This document shows, one piece after another, positions 9,461-17,992 of a DNA stretch of 60,122 bases (positions are counted from its first letter, which is position 1; each line of letters begins with the position of its first letter). Position numbers and translations under genes: made by a program. The notes under the pieces were generated by a model that saw nothing but the letters and a program-made list of their open reading frames with translations, was not told where the DNA came from and made no database searches. Origin of the DNA: Algoriphagus sp. (GTDB lineage Bacteria > Bacteroidota > Bacteroidia > Cytophagales > Cyclobacteriaceae); assembly GCF_029254265.1 (NCBI RefSeq), contig NZ_JAQWXX010000097.1, positions 1 to 60,122 on the forward strand, given 5' to 3'.

Positions 9461-9688
9461 AGGAAGAATAGCCTAGAAATGGATTGACCGTACCGTCATC
9501 ATTTAAAATGAAATGTTTTAGAGCTACAATCAGATTATACTCCATGAAATCGCTGTGTTGAAGAATATTTTTCCAGCCCTACATAAAACATATTTCCACA
9601 AAGTAAGGGTAGAACCTTTTTAAAGAATAGAAGTTTTAAATTTCTTAGGCATTGTAAGCTTTGATTTGAAAATTTTATAAATTAAATC

Positions 9689-10090
9689 ATGGAAAATCAA
9701 GACATACGTTGGAAACAGCGTTTTGATAATTTTAAAAAGGCCTTTGCACAATTGGATAAAGCGGTCCTACAGGGAGACTTAAATGAATTGGAAAGACAAG
9801 GATTAATCAAGGCTTTTGAATATTCTTATGAATTGGCTTGGAATACTTTAAGAGATTTTCTTTTGAGTAAAGGGTATTCAGATATTATCGGATCCAAAGA
9901 TAGTTTTCGACTTGCTTTTCAGTTGGGATTAATTGAAAATGGTAATCTTTGGATGGATATGGTCAGGAGTAGAAATCTTACCAGCCATACTTATAATTTG
10001 GAAACAGCGGTATCTATTGAAGAAGAAATAGAGAAAAATTACCACAGGATGTTCAAGCAATTGATTGATAGGCTTGATCAAGAACTCTAA
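9689..10090 (+). CDS. hepT: HepT-like HEPN toxin (nucleotidyltransferase substrate-binding protein)
   Basis: A 133-residue all-helical protein of the HI0074/HepT HEPN family. The RNase motif is intact as R95-x4-H100, and the following Tyr102 completes the Rx4HxY motif whose Tyr is AMPylated by the partner MntA in characterised pairs. The predicted role is a toxin that cleaves RNA when not modified. The cognate nucleotidyltransferase gene starts 7 bases downstream, the usual hepT-mntA order. It sits alone between structured repeats and a terminator, as a portable module would. Confidence 0.88.
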   Translation: MENQDIRWKQRFDNFKKAFAQLDKAVLQGDLNELERQGLIKAFEYSYELAWNTLRDFLLSKGYSDIIGSKDSFRLAFQLGLIENGNLWMDMVRSRNLTSHTYNLETAVSIEEEIEKNYHRMFKQLIDRLDQEL

Positions 10091-10097
10091 TTTCCCC

Positions 10098-10427
10098 ATG
10101 ATGTATAAAGAAATTAAAGCCAAAGAAATTGGACTGTCAGAAAGCGATCTAAATGAGATTAGAGATTTTGCTCGGAAAAATAAAAAAATCATGCAAGTAG
10201 TGTTGTATGGTTCTCGTGCTAAAGGTAATTACAAACCTGGTAGTGATCTTGATTTGGTTTTAATAGGCGATAAGTTAGAATTGGCAGATCAGCTTTCTTT
10301 TTGGGCGGATTTAGATGAAAGTTGGCAGCCTTATTTTTTTGATGTGGCAATTCTTCAAAATATCAAGAATGATGAATTACTTGACCACATAAACCGGGTT
10401 GGTAAAGTGATATATGAGAAACTCTAA
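10098..10427 (+). CDS. mntA: MntA-like minimal nucleotidyltransferase antitoxin
   Basis: A 109-residue protein starting at the ATG at 10098; an upstream in-frame TTG at 10065 would overlap the toxin gene and is less likely. The nucleotidyltransferase motif GSx10DxD is complete in YGSRAKGNYKPGSDLDLVL. In the family this enzyme transfers AMP from ATP to the Tyr of HepT and so neutralises it. It is directly downstream of hepT and the unit ends in a strong terminator. High confidence in family; the antitoxin role is by analogy. Confidence 0.88.
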   Translation: MMYKEIKAKEIGLSESDLNEIRDFARKNKKIMQVVLYGSRAKGNYKPGSDLDLVLIGDKLELADQLSFWADLDESWQPYFFDVAILQNIKNDELLDHINRVGKVIYEKL

Positions 10428-10451
10428 TGACCTATATACTATCAAGGAGAA

Positions 10452-10490
10452 TTAAAAAGCCCCGAATTTCAAGAATTCGGGGCTTTTTAA
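10452..10490. terminator. Bidirectional terminator between mntA and the S8 protease gene
   Basis: A perfect 17-base stem (10452-10468 with 10474-10490, loop TCAAG) has a G+C core GCCCCGAATT flanked by A5 and T5. It lies between convergent genes and can serve both. Confidence 0.92.
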
Positions 10491-10514
10491 TTGCTCACGA
10501 AGAAAAACAATCTG

Positions 10515-12080
10515 CTAATAAACTCCCAAAGCTGCAGCTGCATTTAGATTGCCATAGCCATATTCAGAGCTTTTATTTGGATAAAGTGCTGAGGTGGATC
10601 TCATTTGATTCAACACTTGGTCTCTATTCCATCCTGGATTTTTTGACCAGATTAATGCTGCTATACCTGAAGCAGTGGCAGTTGCAACAGAAGATCCTCC
10701 CACTGTAGCAGGCGTATCACTGTATAAAGCAGTAGTCAAAGGCTTATTTTCAGTACCAGATCGCTCCATTACTACTGTGAATTCTACCTGAGACCCAGAA
10801 TGACAAGTGCTGCATCGCTGATATCCATTTCCTTCTTTTACACCAGTGACTGCCACTGTTTCAGACATGGTAGCAGGAAAAATGACCCCTACCCAATTTG
10901 TAAAGGTAGTTGAGGTTCCTGCTGCCGCAAAAATGAGCTTGCCACGATTGTGTGCATACCGGACAGCATCAGCCACTTTGGAGTTTGAGAATAAATCTCC
11001 AATTGACATACTAATGATTTTCACATCACTTCTTTTACCCAAAAGAACCAAAGCATCAGCTACTCCGTCTTTTTCATTTCCAGCATTAAAAATCACATCA
11101 CTTGTTCCTCTGACAGAAATAAGATTAGAATTGTAAGCGACCCCTACAGCATTTCCTACCGTATTTCTTGGGGAGGCAACAACTCCTGACATCGCTGTAC
11201 CGTGACCGCACTGATCATTTGGACCATCTGGACGCTTCCACCACCAAAATCCAGTTTGGTAAGTACCAAAAGCTTGCACGCTTCTATTGGAAGATTCCCC
11301 GCTATTGAATTGGGCATTCAACATAGGTTGATTTGGGGATAATCCCGTGTCAATTACACCTACCGTAATCCCTGCTCCTGTACTTTGACTCCAAGCCTGA
11401 GAGATTCCCATTTGATCATAGTTCCAAGAGGCTTTAGCATTTGGAGAAACACTGACAAAATCTCCAGCAGGAATTCCACTATCTGGTTCATTGGAGCATC
11501 CCGCATCACTCAGGATTCTCTCATTTTCATTTTGATTCAGTAGGTTGTAGTCAAATTCATAGCTTCTAGGTTCAAAATACCGTAATTCACCCATATTTCG
11601 AAGATTTTGTAAGACCCGAATATTGGTCACCTTCATTTCGAGATAAGGCAAATCCTCATGAATACTCGCTGCTTCATCCTCTGTTCTTGCTTGAGGAGTA
11701 GCTTTTCTCCCCATTGATTCATTGACCACAGAAATAATTTTTGAAGCCGCATTTTGCCAAGTGGAACTAGAGACATCTTCAATTCCAATTCTTGAATTTG
11801 GTTGTTGAATATCTGCCGGTTGATAGCCGATAGTCAGTGTAGAGTCTGAATACATCAGCGCACTAAATACCAATTCATCTGATTGATTTGCCCAAATGAA
11901 ATCTCCTGTTTCATTGAGGGATTTCAAGATGAATTGATCGATCTCTGATTGAGGTATCAAGGTGGTTTGGACCTCGGCTTGATTCTGATTCTGAATCACC
12001 GGTTGCTCTTCCTGATCACAGGAAAACAGTACTAGGCCAACTGAAAAAAGGCCTAAAATAAGTTTGGTTTTTTGTAACAT
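10515..12080 (-). CDS. Lipoprotein S8 (subtilisin-like) serine protease
   Basis: A 521-residue protein with a lipoprotein signal (LVLFSC, Cys21). Residues about 30-225 are a poorly conserved N-terminal region or prodomain; the S8 domain follows. The catalytic triad is Asp244 (GVIDTG), His293 (CGHGTAMSG) and Ser464 (GGSSVATATASG). The usual oxyanion-hole Asn in AAAGN is replaced by Thr389 (AAAGTST), which could lower activity or mark a subfamily. A CSTCH stretch near residue 425 may form a disulfide. It is expected to be membrane-anchored outside the cytoplasm. Single gene, convergent with the hepT/mntA unit. Confidence 0.9.
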   Translation of the reverse strand: MLQKTKLILGLFSVGLVLFSCDQEEQPVIQNQNQAEVQTTLIPQSEIDQFILKSLNETGDFIWANQSDELVFSALMYSDSTLTIGYQPADIQQPNSRIGIEDVSSSTWQNAASKIISVVNESMGRKATPQARTEDEAASIHEDLPYLEMKVTNIRVLQNLRNMGELRYFEPRSYEFDYNLLNQNENERILSDAGCSNEPDSGIPAGDFVSVSPNAKASWNYDQMGISQAWSQSTGAGITVGVIDTGLSPNQPMLNAQFNSGESSNRSVQAFGTYQTGFWWWKRPDGPNDQCGHGTAMSGVVASPRNTVGNAVGVAYNSNLISVRGTSDVIFNAGNEKDGVADALVLLGKRSDVKIISMSIGDLFSNSKVADAVRYAHNRGKLIFAAAGTSTTFTNWVGVIFPATMSETVAVTGVKEGNGYQRCSTCHSGSQVEFTVVMERSGTENKPLTTALYSDTPATVGGSSVATATASGIAALIWSKNPGWNRDQVLNQMRSTSALYPNKSSEYGYGNLNAAAALGVY

Positions 12081-12810
12081 GATTAAAAAGGATTTGATGA
12101 AAAATAGATACAGAAAGGAATTTAAAAATTAAAGCCTTGAATACCAATATTTAAAAAAATAGATTTCTTTTCTCAAGCGATCAATTTGAAAGCCTAAAAT
12201 GGTAATTTAAAAGAAATAGAGGTTCTAACCTTAAGTTAGTGGAAGACTTAAATAACTGAAATTTTATAAAGGAACTAATTGGGAATAAGGAAAGATCAAT
12301 CATCGGGATTTTGGAGGGATAGATGCAAAAGAAAAGGCGAAGAACATCAAATTTAAAATGTATCCATTCATCAGCTATTCCAAGCTCGGGATGATTTGGC
12401 TGACCTTAAGTCTGCGGGCAAACTGCATCTTCCAACTTTATACCAAAAGCTTAATTGGATGCGGTGGGAAAGTCGCGGCAGCGAGCCGAGCGCTGGAATG
12501 CGGGGGGAAGCATTGCCGGCGACTAGGCCTTTTGGTACTTTTGGGCTATGCCAAAAGTACAGAATCAAAAAAGTGAGGGATCTGTTAGGATTCTCGATTG
12601 GAAGTAAGAAATCGAGAATGATTGTAAAGTCATATATTTCAATGATTATAATCCATGCTAAATTCCGTGTGACCGATAAAAAAACAAATATAAACACATG
12701 AAATGGAACTATTTGACTTCGTCGACAGATCTTGGATAAGGAAATTGTAGCCGCACCAAAGTTTTGTATTCATTAAATTGGTAGTAGAACCGAAATAAAA
12801 AAACTTCAAT
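12081..12810. other. Long intergenic region with one structured element
   Basis: This 730-base gap separates the divergent ends of the S8 protease and the WYL regulator. Apart from the structured element at 12466-12560 I see A+T-rich sequence without a credible gene. The overlapping frames on both strands at about 12358-12701 run through the repeat and resemble no protein. Confidence 0.5.
12466..12560. repeat. Structured intergenic element, copy 2
   Basis: G+C-rich element related to 9312-9460. It contains AATGC..GCATT around a G-run, GTCGC..GCGAC arms and a perfect 10-base hairpin GTACTTTTGG/CCAAAAGTAC (12535-12560, 6-base loop). The shared pieces with copy 1 are the GAAGCATT block and the TTTTGG..CCAAAA hairpin. 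Confidence 0.55.
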
Positions 12811-13722
12811 TCAAAAATTCACTCGAGCCAATTGCTCATTCAAATAGGACTTCATCTCCTCCCCTTCCTCAACCGTAATTTCTCCCGGAAGCCCTAATAT
12901 AAACCTTGCCAAACCTGGAAGCTGAGGGATTTCTCCATTGAAAAAATAGCTGTTCCGATTCTTGATATACATAAATGGCCGGGCATTGGGATGCTCCTCC
13001 ATCATCAATTGATAGGCCTTTTTACTAAGCTTCAATTTGACCAGAAATTTATTCTTTCCGGAAAATCCAAAAAGTTGTGTTCCGGGCAACACATGCTTGG
13101 ATTCGAAAGACCATGGGATTTGACTTAATACCACCTCTCCGATTCGTTCGATCTTAAAAACTTTCATGCTTTTACTTTCGATCTCAAAGGCATGAATCGC
13201 TTCGTAATTGGATGAAAAAGCAACTGGCTCCACCAATCGATCGCTTGTGATATCAGAACTCAGGGAATAGTAATCCTTCAACCAGACCTGAACCTTCTCC
13301 TGAATTCCCTTTCCAATTTCATCCACCAATCTTCCAAGATTGGCCTTAAACAGTTCTTCAGTCACCTTTTTCACTTCGGATCGTACGGCCAACTTCTTCA
13401 GAATAGAATCGTGGAGCAAATTTCCCTTCCCCTGACTTTCAATCATGCTTCGAAGCCATTGGCTTTCTTCTGCAGAAAATGCTCCATAATTCAGGGTTTG
13501 ATCCATTCCAGTCTGTTGCTGTATCTTGTATTTGCTGTATTCCTTAACCACCTCAAATCCCAGAGCATCCAGCAATTTAAAATAGCGATAGATCGTACGC
13601 TCATCTGTTTCAAGTAATTCTGCCAATCGATGAACCGGCTTACCAATGTTACTTTGCAGTAAATTGATCAGTTTGAAAACCCGTAAAATCTTCTGCTGTT
13701 CGATCTGAGATGCTTGCGCCAT
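12811..13722 (-). CDS. WYL-domain transcriptional regulator (HTH/WYL)
   Basis: A 303-residue protein with an N-terminal winged helix (residues about 10-60: GKPVHRLAELLETDERTIYR is the recognition region) and a middle WYL-like ligand domain (about 165-225, NYEAIHAFEIESKSMKVFKIERI). This is the DeoR-HTH plus WYL arrangement of bacterial regulators, often linked to defence or nucleic-acid stress. It is divergent from the glycosyltransferase-like gene across 119 bases and could regulate it, itself, or both. Ligand and target are unknown. Confidence 0.82.
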   Translation of the reverse strand: MAQASQIEQQKILRVFKLINLLQSNIGKPVHRLAELLETDERTIYRYFKLLDALGFEVVKEYSKYKIQQQTGMDQTLNYGAFSAEESQWLRSMIESQGKGNLLHDSILKKLAVRSEVKKVTEELFKANLGRLVDEIGKGIQEKVQVWLKDYYSLSSDITSDRLVEPVAFSSNYEAIHAFEIESKSMKVFKIERIGEVVLSQIPWSFESKHVLPGTQLFGFSGKNKFLVKLKLSKKAYQLMMEEHPNARPFMYIKNRNSYFFNGEIPQLPGLARFILGLPGEITVEEGEEMKSYLNEQLARVNF

Positions 13723-13841
13723 TGCTTTTGTATTTAGAACTCCAAATTAAAGAATGAATCCCTGATCCAAAAACCGGATGACAGTTATTGTCATTTTTGA
13801 TCATCAAGCTCAAAAGAAAATATTTCGGCTATTTTTGAGCA

Positions 13842-15428
13842 ATGAGTCAATCTTCCATAGATATCAAAGCACAAGTCAAGAGATATCAAATCTCTTTTTT
13901 CGCGGTGTTTTTTCTAATTACCTATTGGTGGGTAGGCTTCGATGGGATCACCTTCAGTGATGATGTATTTTATATTTTGGCGGGAGAAAGCTTCTGGAAT
14001 GGAAGTATGGTTTTTTCGGATTATCACTTCAGCACGCGTTGGGGAGCTTATATTCCAGCTGGGCTGATCGGATATCTATTTGGAAATGATCCCCATACGG
14101 TTTCTGCAATTTCCTTGATCAGTTATATCGCCACTTATTTCTTACTTCTTAGAATTACTAAAGGCAACTTACAATTGACTTGGATGAGTCTTTGGTTCTG
14201 TTCACAGATTTATTTCCTTCATTTCTTGACCAAAGTCTATCCGGATTCAATCTTAGTATTTTGGGTTTGTTTGGTACCCTTTGCCACGATTTATCGGCAT
14301 CAGCATCCGATCAAAGCTGGAATCCTTCTAGTATTTGCGCTTTTTATGGGTTTTCTTACCAAAGAAACGATTGTATTCTTAGCTCCTTTCCCTATACTAC
14401 TTTTCTACTTTGATCGAAAAGAAGGAAATGTAAATTTCAAATTCTACACTTGGATAGTACTTACTGGAATCATTGTCGGTGTAACTTATTTAGGGTATTT
14501 CTGGATTGCTTTTGGAGATCCATTTTATCGAATCACTTCAATAAATGCAGGTCATTACATTTCCGAATTCACCTATGCAGACAAAGGTTTCTGGTCAATC
14601 TGGAAGCGATTGACCATTCTTCCCTTTCAAACCTTTGTAGAGCGAGCTTATTGGCCATGGTTGGTTTTTGCATTGCCAGGCTTGATTTTCGGATTAAAGA
14701 ATAAAGATTGCTCCTCTTTTAGCTTTTCAATCTCGTTAATCTGCCTTCTCGTAGGATTCTGGTTTATGAGTTCCACGTTGGAGTTTTACAATCCCATTTA
14801 CCTGAATCCTCGTCACTTGATTATTCTGATTCCTATTCTTGCCTATTTGATTGGATCGGGTTGGGAAAAATGGCAAACAAATAGAAAGTGGCAGATTCGA
14901 ATTGCAGGATTTTTGATCTTGGGTGTAGTTTTCGCCTTTCTAATGCAGGATTGGAAAATGGCAGCATTCAACGCTGTATTAATCCTTCCGGTTTTTCTTA
15001 GAAATCAAAAATTCCAATTGATTTCCTTACTGCTTATCTTAATTCTGCCTGCGATGTATTCGATCTATTATCAAAAGAATCTCAAGCAGTATGAGAATTT
15101 AATTGAAATACTAAGTGCGGAAACTCAAGGTATTGATTTAGAAGAACCTATATATTCCCATAGCTTCCTGGATTTTAGTAAAAAATTACTAATCCCAAAT
15201 GATTCAATGGCTCAGGAATTAATCATTCCTTTGTACAAATTCCCTACAGATTTTCGCGTTTTTCCTTCAAGATTAAAAGTCTTGATTTACGAATATTACC
15301 AACATGCCTACCCAGAAGAACAAGTGGATATGGATGCCATCAATCCATGGCTTGAGAAAAACTATGAGCTCGTCGAAGAACGGAAATCCGGGAATGTATT
15401 AGTGTATGAATATGCTTTGAAGGAATGA
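13842..15428 (+). CDS. Integral membrane GT-C (family 39-like) glycosyltransferase
   Basis: A 528-residue protein with about ten hydrophobic segments spread over residues 18-415 and a soluble C-terminal tail of about 110 residues. The first external loop carries FSDDVFYI (Asp40/Asp41), the acidic pair expected for GT-C enzymes such as the ArnT/PMT group, followed by YHFSTRWGAY. It should transfer a sugar from a polyprenyl-phosphate donor on the outer face of the inner membrane. Acceptor unknown. Divergent from the WYL regulator gene; its 3' end runs into the composite repeat at 15430. Confidence 0.78.
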   Translation: MSQSSIDIKAQVKRYQISFFAVFFLITYWWVGFDGITFSDDVFYILAGESFWNGSMVFSDYHFSTRWGAYIPAGLIGYLFGNDPHTVSAISLISYIATYFLLLRITKGNLQLTWMSLWFCSQIYFLHFLTKVYPDSILVFWVCLVPFATIYRHQHPIKAGILLVFALFMGFLTKETIVFLAPFPILLFYFDRKEGNVNFKFYTWIVLTGIIVGVTYLGYFWIAFGDPFYRITSINAGHYISEFTYADKGFWSIWKRLTILPFQTFVERAYWPWLVFALPGLIFGLKNKDCSSFSFSISLICLLVGFWFMSSTLEFYNPIYLNPRHLIILIPILAYLIGSGWEKWQTNRKWQIRIAGFLILGVVFAFLMQDWKMAAFNAVLILPVFLRNQKFQLISLLLILILPAMYSIYYQKNLKQYENLIEILSAETQGIDLEEPIYSHSFLDFSKKLLIPNDSMAQELIIPLYKFPTDFRVFPSRLKVLIYEYYQHAYPEEQVDMDAINPWLEKNYELVEERKSGNVLVYEYALKE

Positions 15429-15429
15429 T

Positions 15430-15700
15430 TTTGAAATAGGCTTCATGAAAGATACCTTCGATGAAATACACTTTGTGAAATATGCTTCGCGAAATAGGGC
15501 TTCGCAGAAATACATCTTTGATGAGATATGCTTCGCGAAATAGGGCTTCGCAGAAATACACCTTCGGTGAAATATTGCTTTGCGATGTCAGTTAAGATTC
15601 CGTCCATAGGACGCAGAAAAAAAACAATCCCTTTTCCCTAATCCCTATTCTCTAATCTCTTATTCTCCCCCTGATAGCTATCAGAGCTCCCATTCTCTAA
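15430..15700. repeat. Composite repeat, copy 1 (CTTCGCGAAATA array plus tail)
   Basis: About eight degenerate units of 18-22 bases share the palindromic core CTTCGCGAAATA (15430-15585). They are followed by a unique-looking tail (GTTAAGATTCCGTCC..GGACGC) and a block of ATCCCTAATC-type simple repeats that ends in the palindrome CTGATAGCTATCAG (15671-15684). The same order of parts recurs at 17775-17965 in the same orientation, on the other side of the Rieske operon. Confidence 0.75.
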
Positions 15701-15782
15701 TGCCAAATCCCTAATCCCAAATCCATTTTACCAAGACCTCTCTCCAGATCAAAATATTTCTCCAATGGATAGATGAAACTGC

Positions 15783-16664
15783 TCACTGCCAACTGCGATC
15801 TGATTTTTTCCTCCCCGTCGCAAAAATTCGATTCACATTGAAACCCAGTCGAAACTCATCCCCAATTGTACCATTTCCACCAGCCAATAAGTATTGCTCA
15901 TTAAGTGCTTGAGAAGTCACAAAGTACATCTGGAACACATGACCTCCCGCCTCGATATCCCAACCTATTCCAAAATTATTTCGAAGATCCGTATTCAGAT
16001 TTGGAATGTACTGAAGGGATAGCGAACTGCGATCAGTCACCTTAAATTTCCCGCTAAAACCTAATGCCAGATAGAATTGCTCCGTGCCTTCAATCTGATA
16101 CACAGGTCTCGGATCAGTGAAATAGGCCATCATTGGTGTAAGTTGAATCGAAATCTTTGGAGAAAACTTTCTAGCCAACATTGCTTGTCCAAAGTAACTT
16201 GTCCGCTCTCCGAAAGTCGGAGCGGCTTCAGGAAGAAAATCATAATTGGAAGTATTTACCCCGGCTCCACCAGCCAAACTCAAAGAGAAAGGTTTGCTTC
16301 CGTTTTGGGTTTGCTGAAAGATATGATATCTGCCAAAGACATTATAGACTTTATCTCTACTGCTTCGGGAAGCGGCAAGGGATAATTTATCACTCAAAGC
16401 AAACTCAAAACTGAATTGAATATTTGCGCCATTGTCCAAGCCAAAGAGGTTCTCAATTCCTCCATCCAGTGTCCCAAACGTATGCATAATGGCAAAGTGC
16501 ATAGACTTTTTATCCAAGGGCTCTACGGTCAATAAATTGATGTGCCTTGGCGCATGGAAGATCAACTCCACAGGTTGATTTTCATTTGCAAGCTTTCGCT
16601 CTAACTGTGCAGAAAGGGTTAATGGAATGAAAGCAAGGATAAAAAAGAGTAAAGTTCGATTCAT
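15783..16664 (-). CDS. Outer-membrane beta-barrel protein, DUF5777-like
   Basis: A 293-residue protein with a signal peptide (1-19, ending SAQ) and alternating beta-strand pattern through to the end, as in DUF5777 barrels of Bacteroidota. The segments VELIFHAPRHINLLTVEPLDKKSMHFAIMH and FGLDNGANIQFSFEFA match the family as I remember it. The role of the family is not established. It is the last gene of a three-gene operon; its ATG overlaps the stop of the YceI gene by one base (TAATG). Confidence 0.8.
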   Translation of the reverse strand: MNRTLLFFILAFIPLTLSAQLERKLANENQPVELIFHAPRHINLLTVEPLDKKSMHFAIMHTFGTLDGGIENLFGLDNGANIQFSFEFALSDKLSLAASRSSRDKVYNVFGRYHIFQQTQNGSKPFSLSLAGGAGVNTSNYDFLPEAAPTFGERTSYFGQAMLARKFSPKISIQLTPMMAYFTDPRPVYQIEGTEQFYLALGFSGKFKVTDRSSLSLQYIPNLNTDLRNNFGIGWDIEAGGHVFQMYFVTSQALNEQYLLAGGNGTIGDEFRLGFNVNRIFATGRKKSDRSWQ

Positions 16665-17203
16665 TACTTTTTGGGTTTCAAGGTGGCTTTGATACTGACT
16701 TTTTGATTTTCTGCTAGCTCATAAAAGACCAGCTTTGGAAGCGGAATTTTATAATCCGAAAGCAGCACTTCAAAGCCTGCTTCTAACTCCAACTCACCTT
16801 TTGCATTTTTACTAAGCGTTCCTTTCACTTCTATATCTCGCTCCACGCCATGAATTTTAAACTTCCCCACAGCTGTCACTGGGCTTTTGGTCCCGGCAGA
16901 AAGTGATGGAATCGGTGTGATTTTGCCAGTAAACTCTGCAAAGGGATATTTCTCCGTTTCCAAATAATTATCCCGCATGTGTTTGTCCCGAAGTCCAATC
17001 CCAGTATCCAGGGTATTTAAATCCACATAGAAATCGAGTAGGTTTTGGGACAAATCAATCAAACCATTTAACTGATCAGAAACTCCGTTGAATTCACTCA
17101 AAGGAGCTTTGGAAAGGAAATTTACATTCCCTGATGTGGTCAAATAGCTTTGCGCGGCACTGACATTTGTAATAAAAAAGAAAAGGAGTATAAGCCGCTT
17201 CAT
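16664..17203 (-). CDS. Periplasmic YceI-family lipocalin-like protein
   Basis: A 179-residue protein with a signal peptide (1-17) and the YceI fold pattern: SGNVNFLSKAPLSEFNG, IDLSQNLLDFYVDLNTLDTGIGLRDKHMRDNYLETEKYPFAEF and a closing beta region. YceI proteins bind isoprenoid or other amphiphilic molecules in the periplasm. It overlaps both neighbours by one base (TAATG junctions), so translation of Rieske, YceI and DUF5777 proteins is coupled. A joint role in handling a lipid-like redox cofactor is plausible but inferred. Confidence 0.9.
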   Translation of the reverse strand: MKRLILLFFFITNVSAAQSYLTTSGNVNFLSKAPLSEFNGVSDQLNGLIDLSQNLLDFYVDLNTLDTGIGLRDKHMRDNYLETEKYPFAEFTGKITPIPSLSAGTKSPVTAVGKFKIHGVERDIEVKGTLSKNAKGELELEAGFEVLLSDYKIPLPKLVFYELAENQKVSIKATLKPKK

Positions 17204-17691
17204 TACTTGGTTACAGTTAGAACTGTTCCATTCAAGGCGGTGGTAAAGGATCGTAAAGGTTGATTGGCTGGCCCTTGCAAGACATTTCCGGAAGTGTCAA
17301 ATTCCGAACCATGGCAAGTACAGGTAAACTTACTGCTGGCAAAAGTCCAGTTACGATCACAGGCAGAGTGCGTACAGACTGAAGTCAAAGCTCGATAAGA
17401 ACCTCCAACATTGACTACAAGTGTTTGAGCATCGATCACCAACAACCAACCTCCAGCAGCAGCTAATGCAGCCTGAGAAGTTAAATCAATTCGAATGGTA
17501 TTTCCCGATACTGTCACGCCGTTTGAGCTAGTTGGCGGAGGTGTATTAGGGCGATTGGGTTCTTCTGTTTCTGAGCATGCTGTAAAAAATGAAAGACCAA
17601 ATGTGGTCATCACCGCAGTCATTCCTGCGCGCTCGATAAATTCTCTTCGGGATTTTGTCAGGCTACCTGACTTTGATTTGATTTGTTCCAT
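17203..17691 (-). CDS. Tat-exported Rieske [2Fe-2S] lipoprotein
   Basis: The start at 17691 (MEQIKSKSGS) is chosen because it is followed by a twin-arginine signal (SRREFIERAG) and a lipobox (FFTAC); the frame is open further upstream but there it runs through the repeat at 17775-17965. The 162-residue product has a Rieske domain at about 65-160: CTHSAC provides Cys and His, and CTCHGSEF provides the second C-x2-H, enough to bind a [2Fe-2S] cluster. Located at the outer face of the inner membrane or inner leaflet of the outer membrane. First gene of the coupled Rieske-YceI-DUF5777 operon; probably an electron-transfer protein. Confidence 0.9.
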   Translation of the reverse strand: MEQIKSKSGSLTKSRREFIERAGMTAVMTTFGLSFFTACSETEEPNRPNTPPPTSSNGVTVSGNTIRIDLTSQAALAAAGGWLLVIDAQTLVVNVGGSYRALTSVCTHSACDRNWTFASSKFTCTCHGSEFDTSGNVLQGPANQPLRSFTTALNGTVLTVTK

Positions 17692-17774
17692 TGGTCTCGT
17701 TTTGTGGGATTTACGAGAATAGAACCTAGTTTGGATTATGTTGTTTAAAAAAAATATTATAAAAGGGATTTTTT

Positions 17775-17965
17775 GAAATAGAACTTCGGTGAAATAAAGC
17801 TTAGCTGAAATACGCTTCGCGAAATAGAGCTTTGCAGAAATACACTTTTGGTGAAATAATGCTTTCACGACATATGCTTTGTGATATCAGTTAAGATTCC
17901 GTCCCTAGGACGCATAAAAAATTTCCAATCCCTAATCACTATTCTCCCCCGATAGCTATCGGGGC
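17775..17965. repeat. Composite repeat, copy 2
   Basis: CTTCGCGAAATA-type units (17775-17880), the GTTAAGATTCCGTCC..GGACGC tail, CCCTAATC simple repeats and the perfect palindrome CCCCGATAGCTATCGGGG (17947-17964). Same order and orientation as copy 1 at 15430-15700. It fills most of the gap between the Rieske gene and the next gene, so the Rieske promoter must lie within or just after it. Confidence 0.75.
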
Positions 17966-17992
17966 TCTTATTCTCAAATGTTATATCCAAAA

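Noticed and set aside
10427..10708. 93-codon plus-strand frame
   Set aside because: It reads through the 17-base terminator and the antisense of the S8 protease gene.
12358..12701. Overlapping frames on both strands
   Set aside because: They cover the second structured element; no start, composition or similarity supports coding.
13796..13837. TTTG and TATTTTTG before the GT-C gene as a Bacteroidota -33/-7 promoter
   Set aside because: The spacing is about 30 bases instead of 19-21 and the start site would fall at the ATG.
17692..17868. N-terminal extension of the Rieske protein
   Set aside because: The extension is encoded by the CTTCGCGAAATA repeat and would bury the Tat signal.
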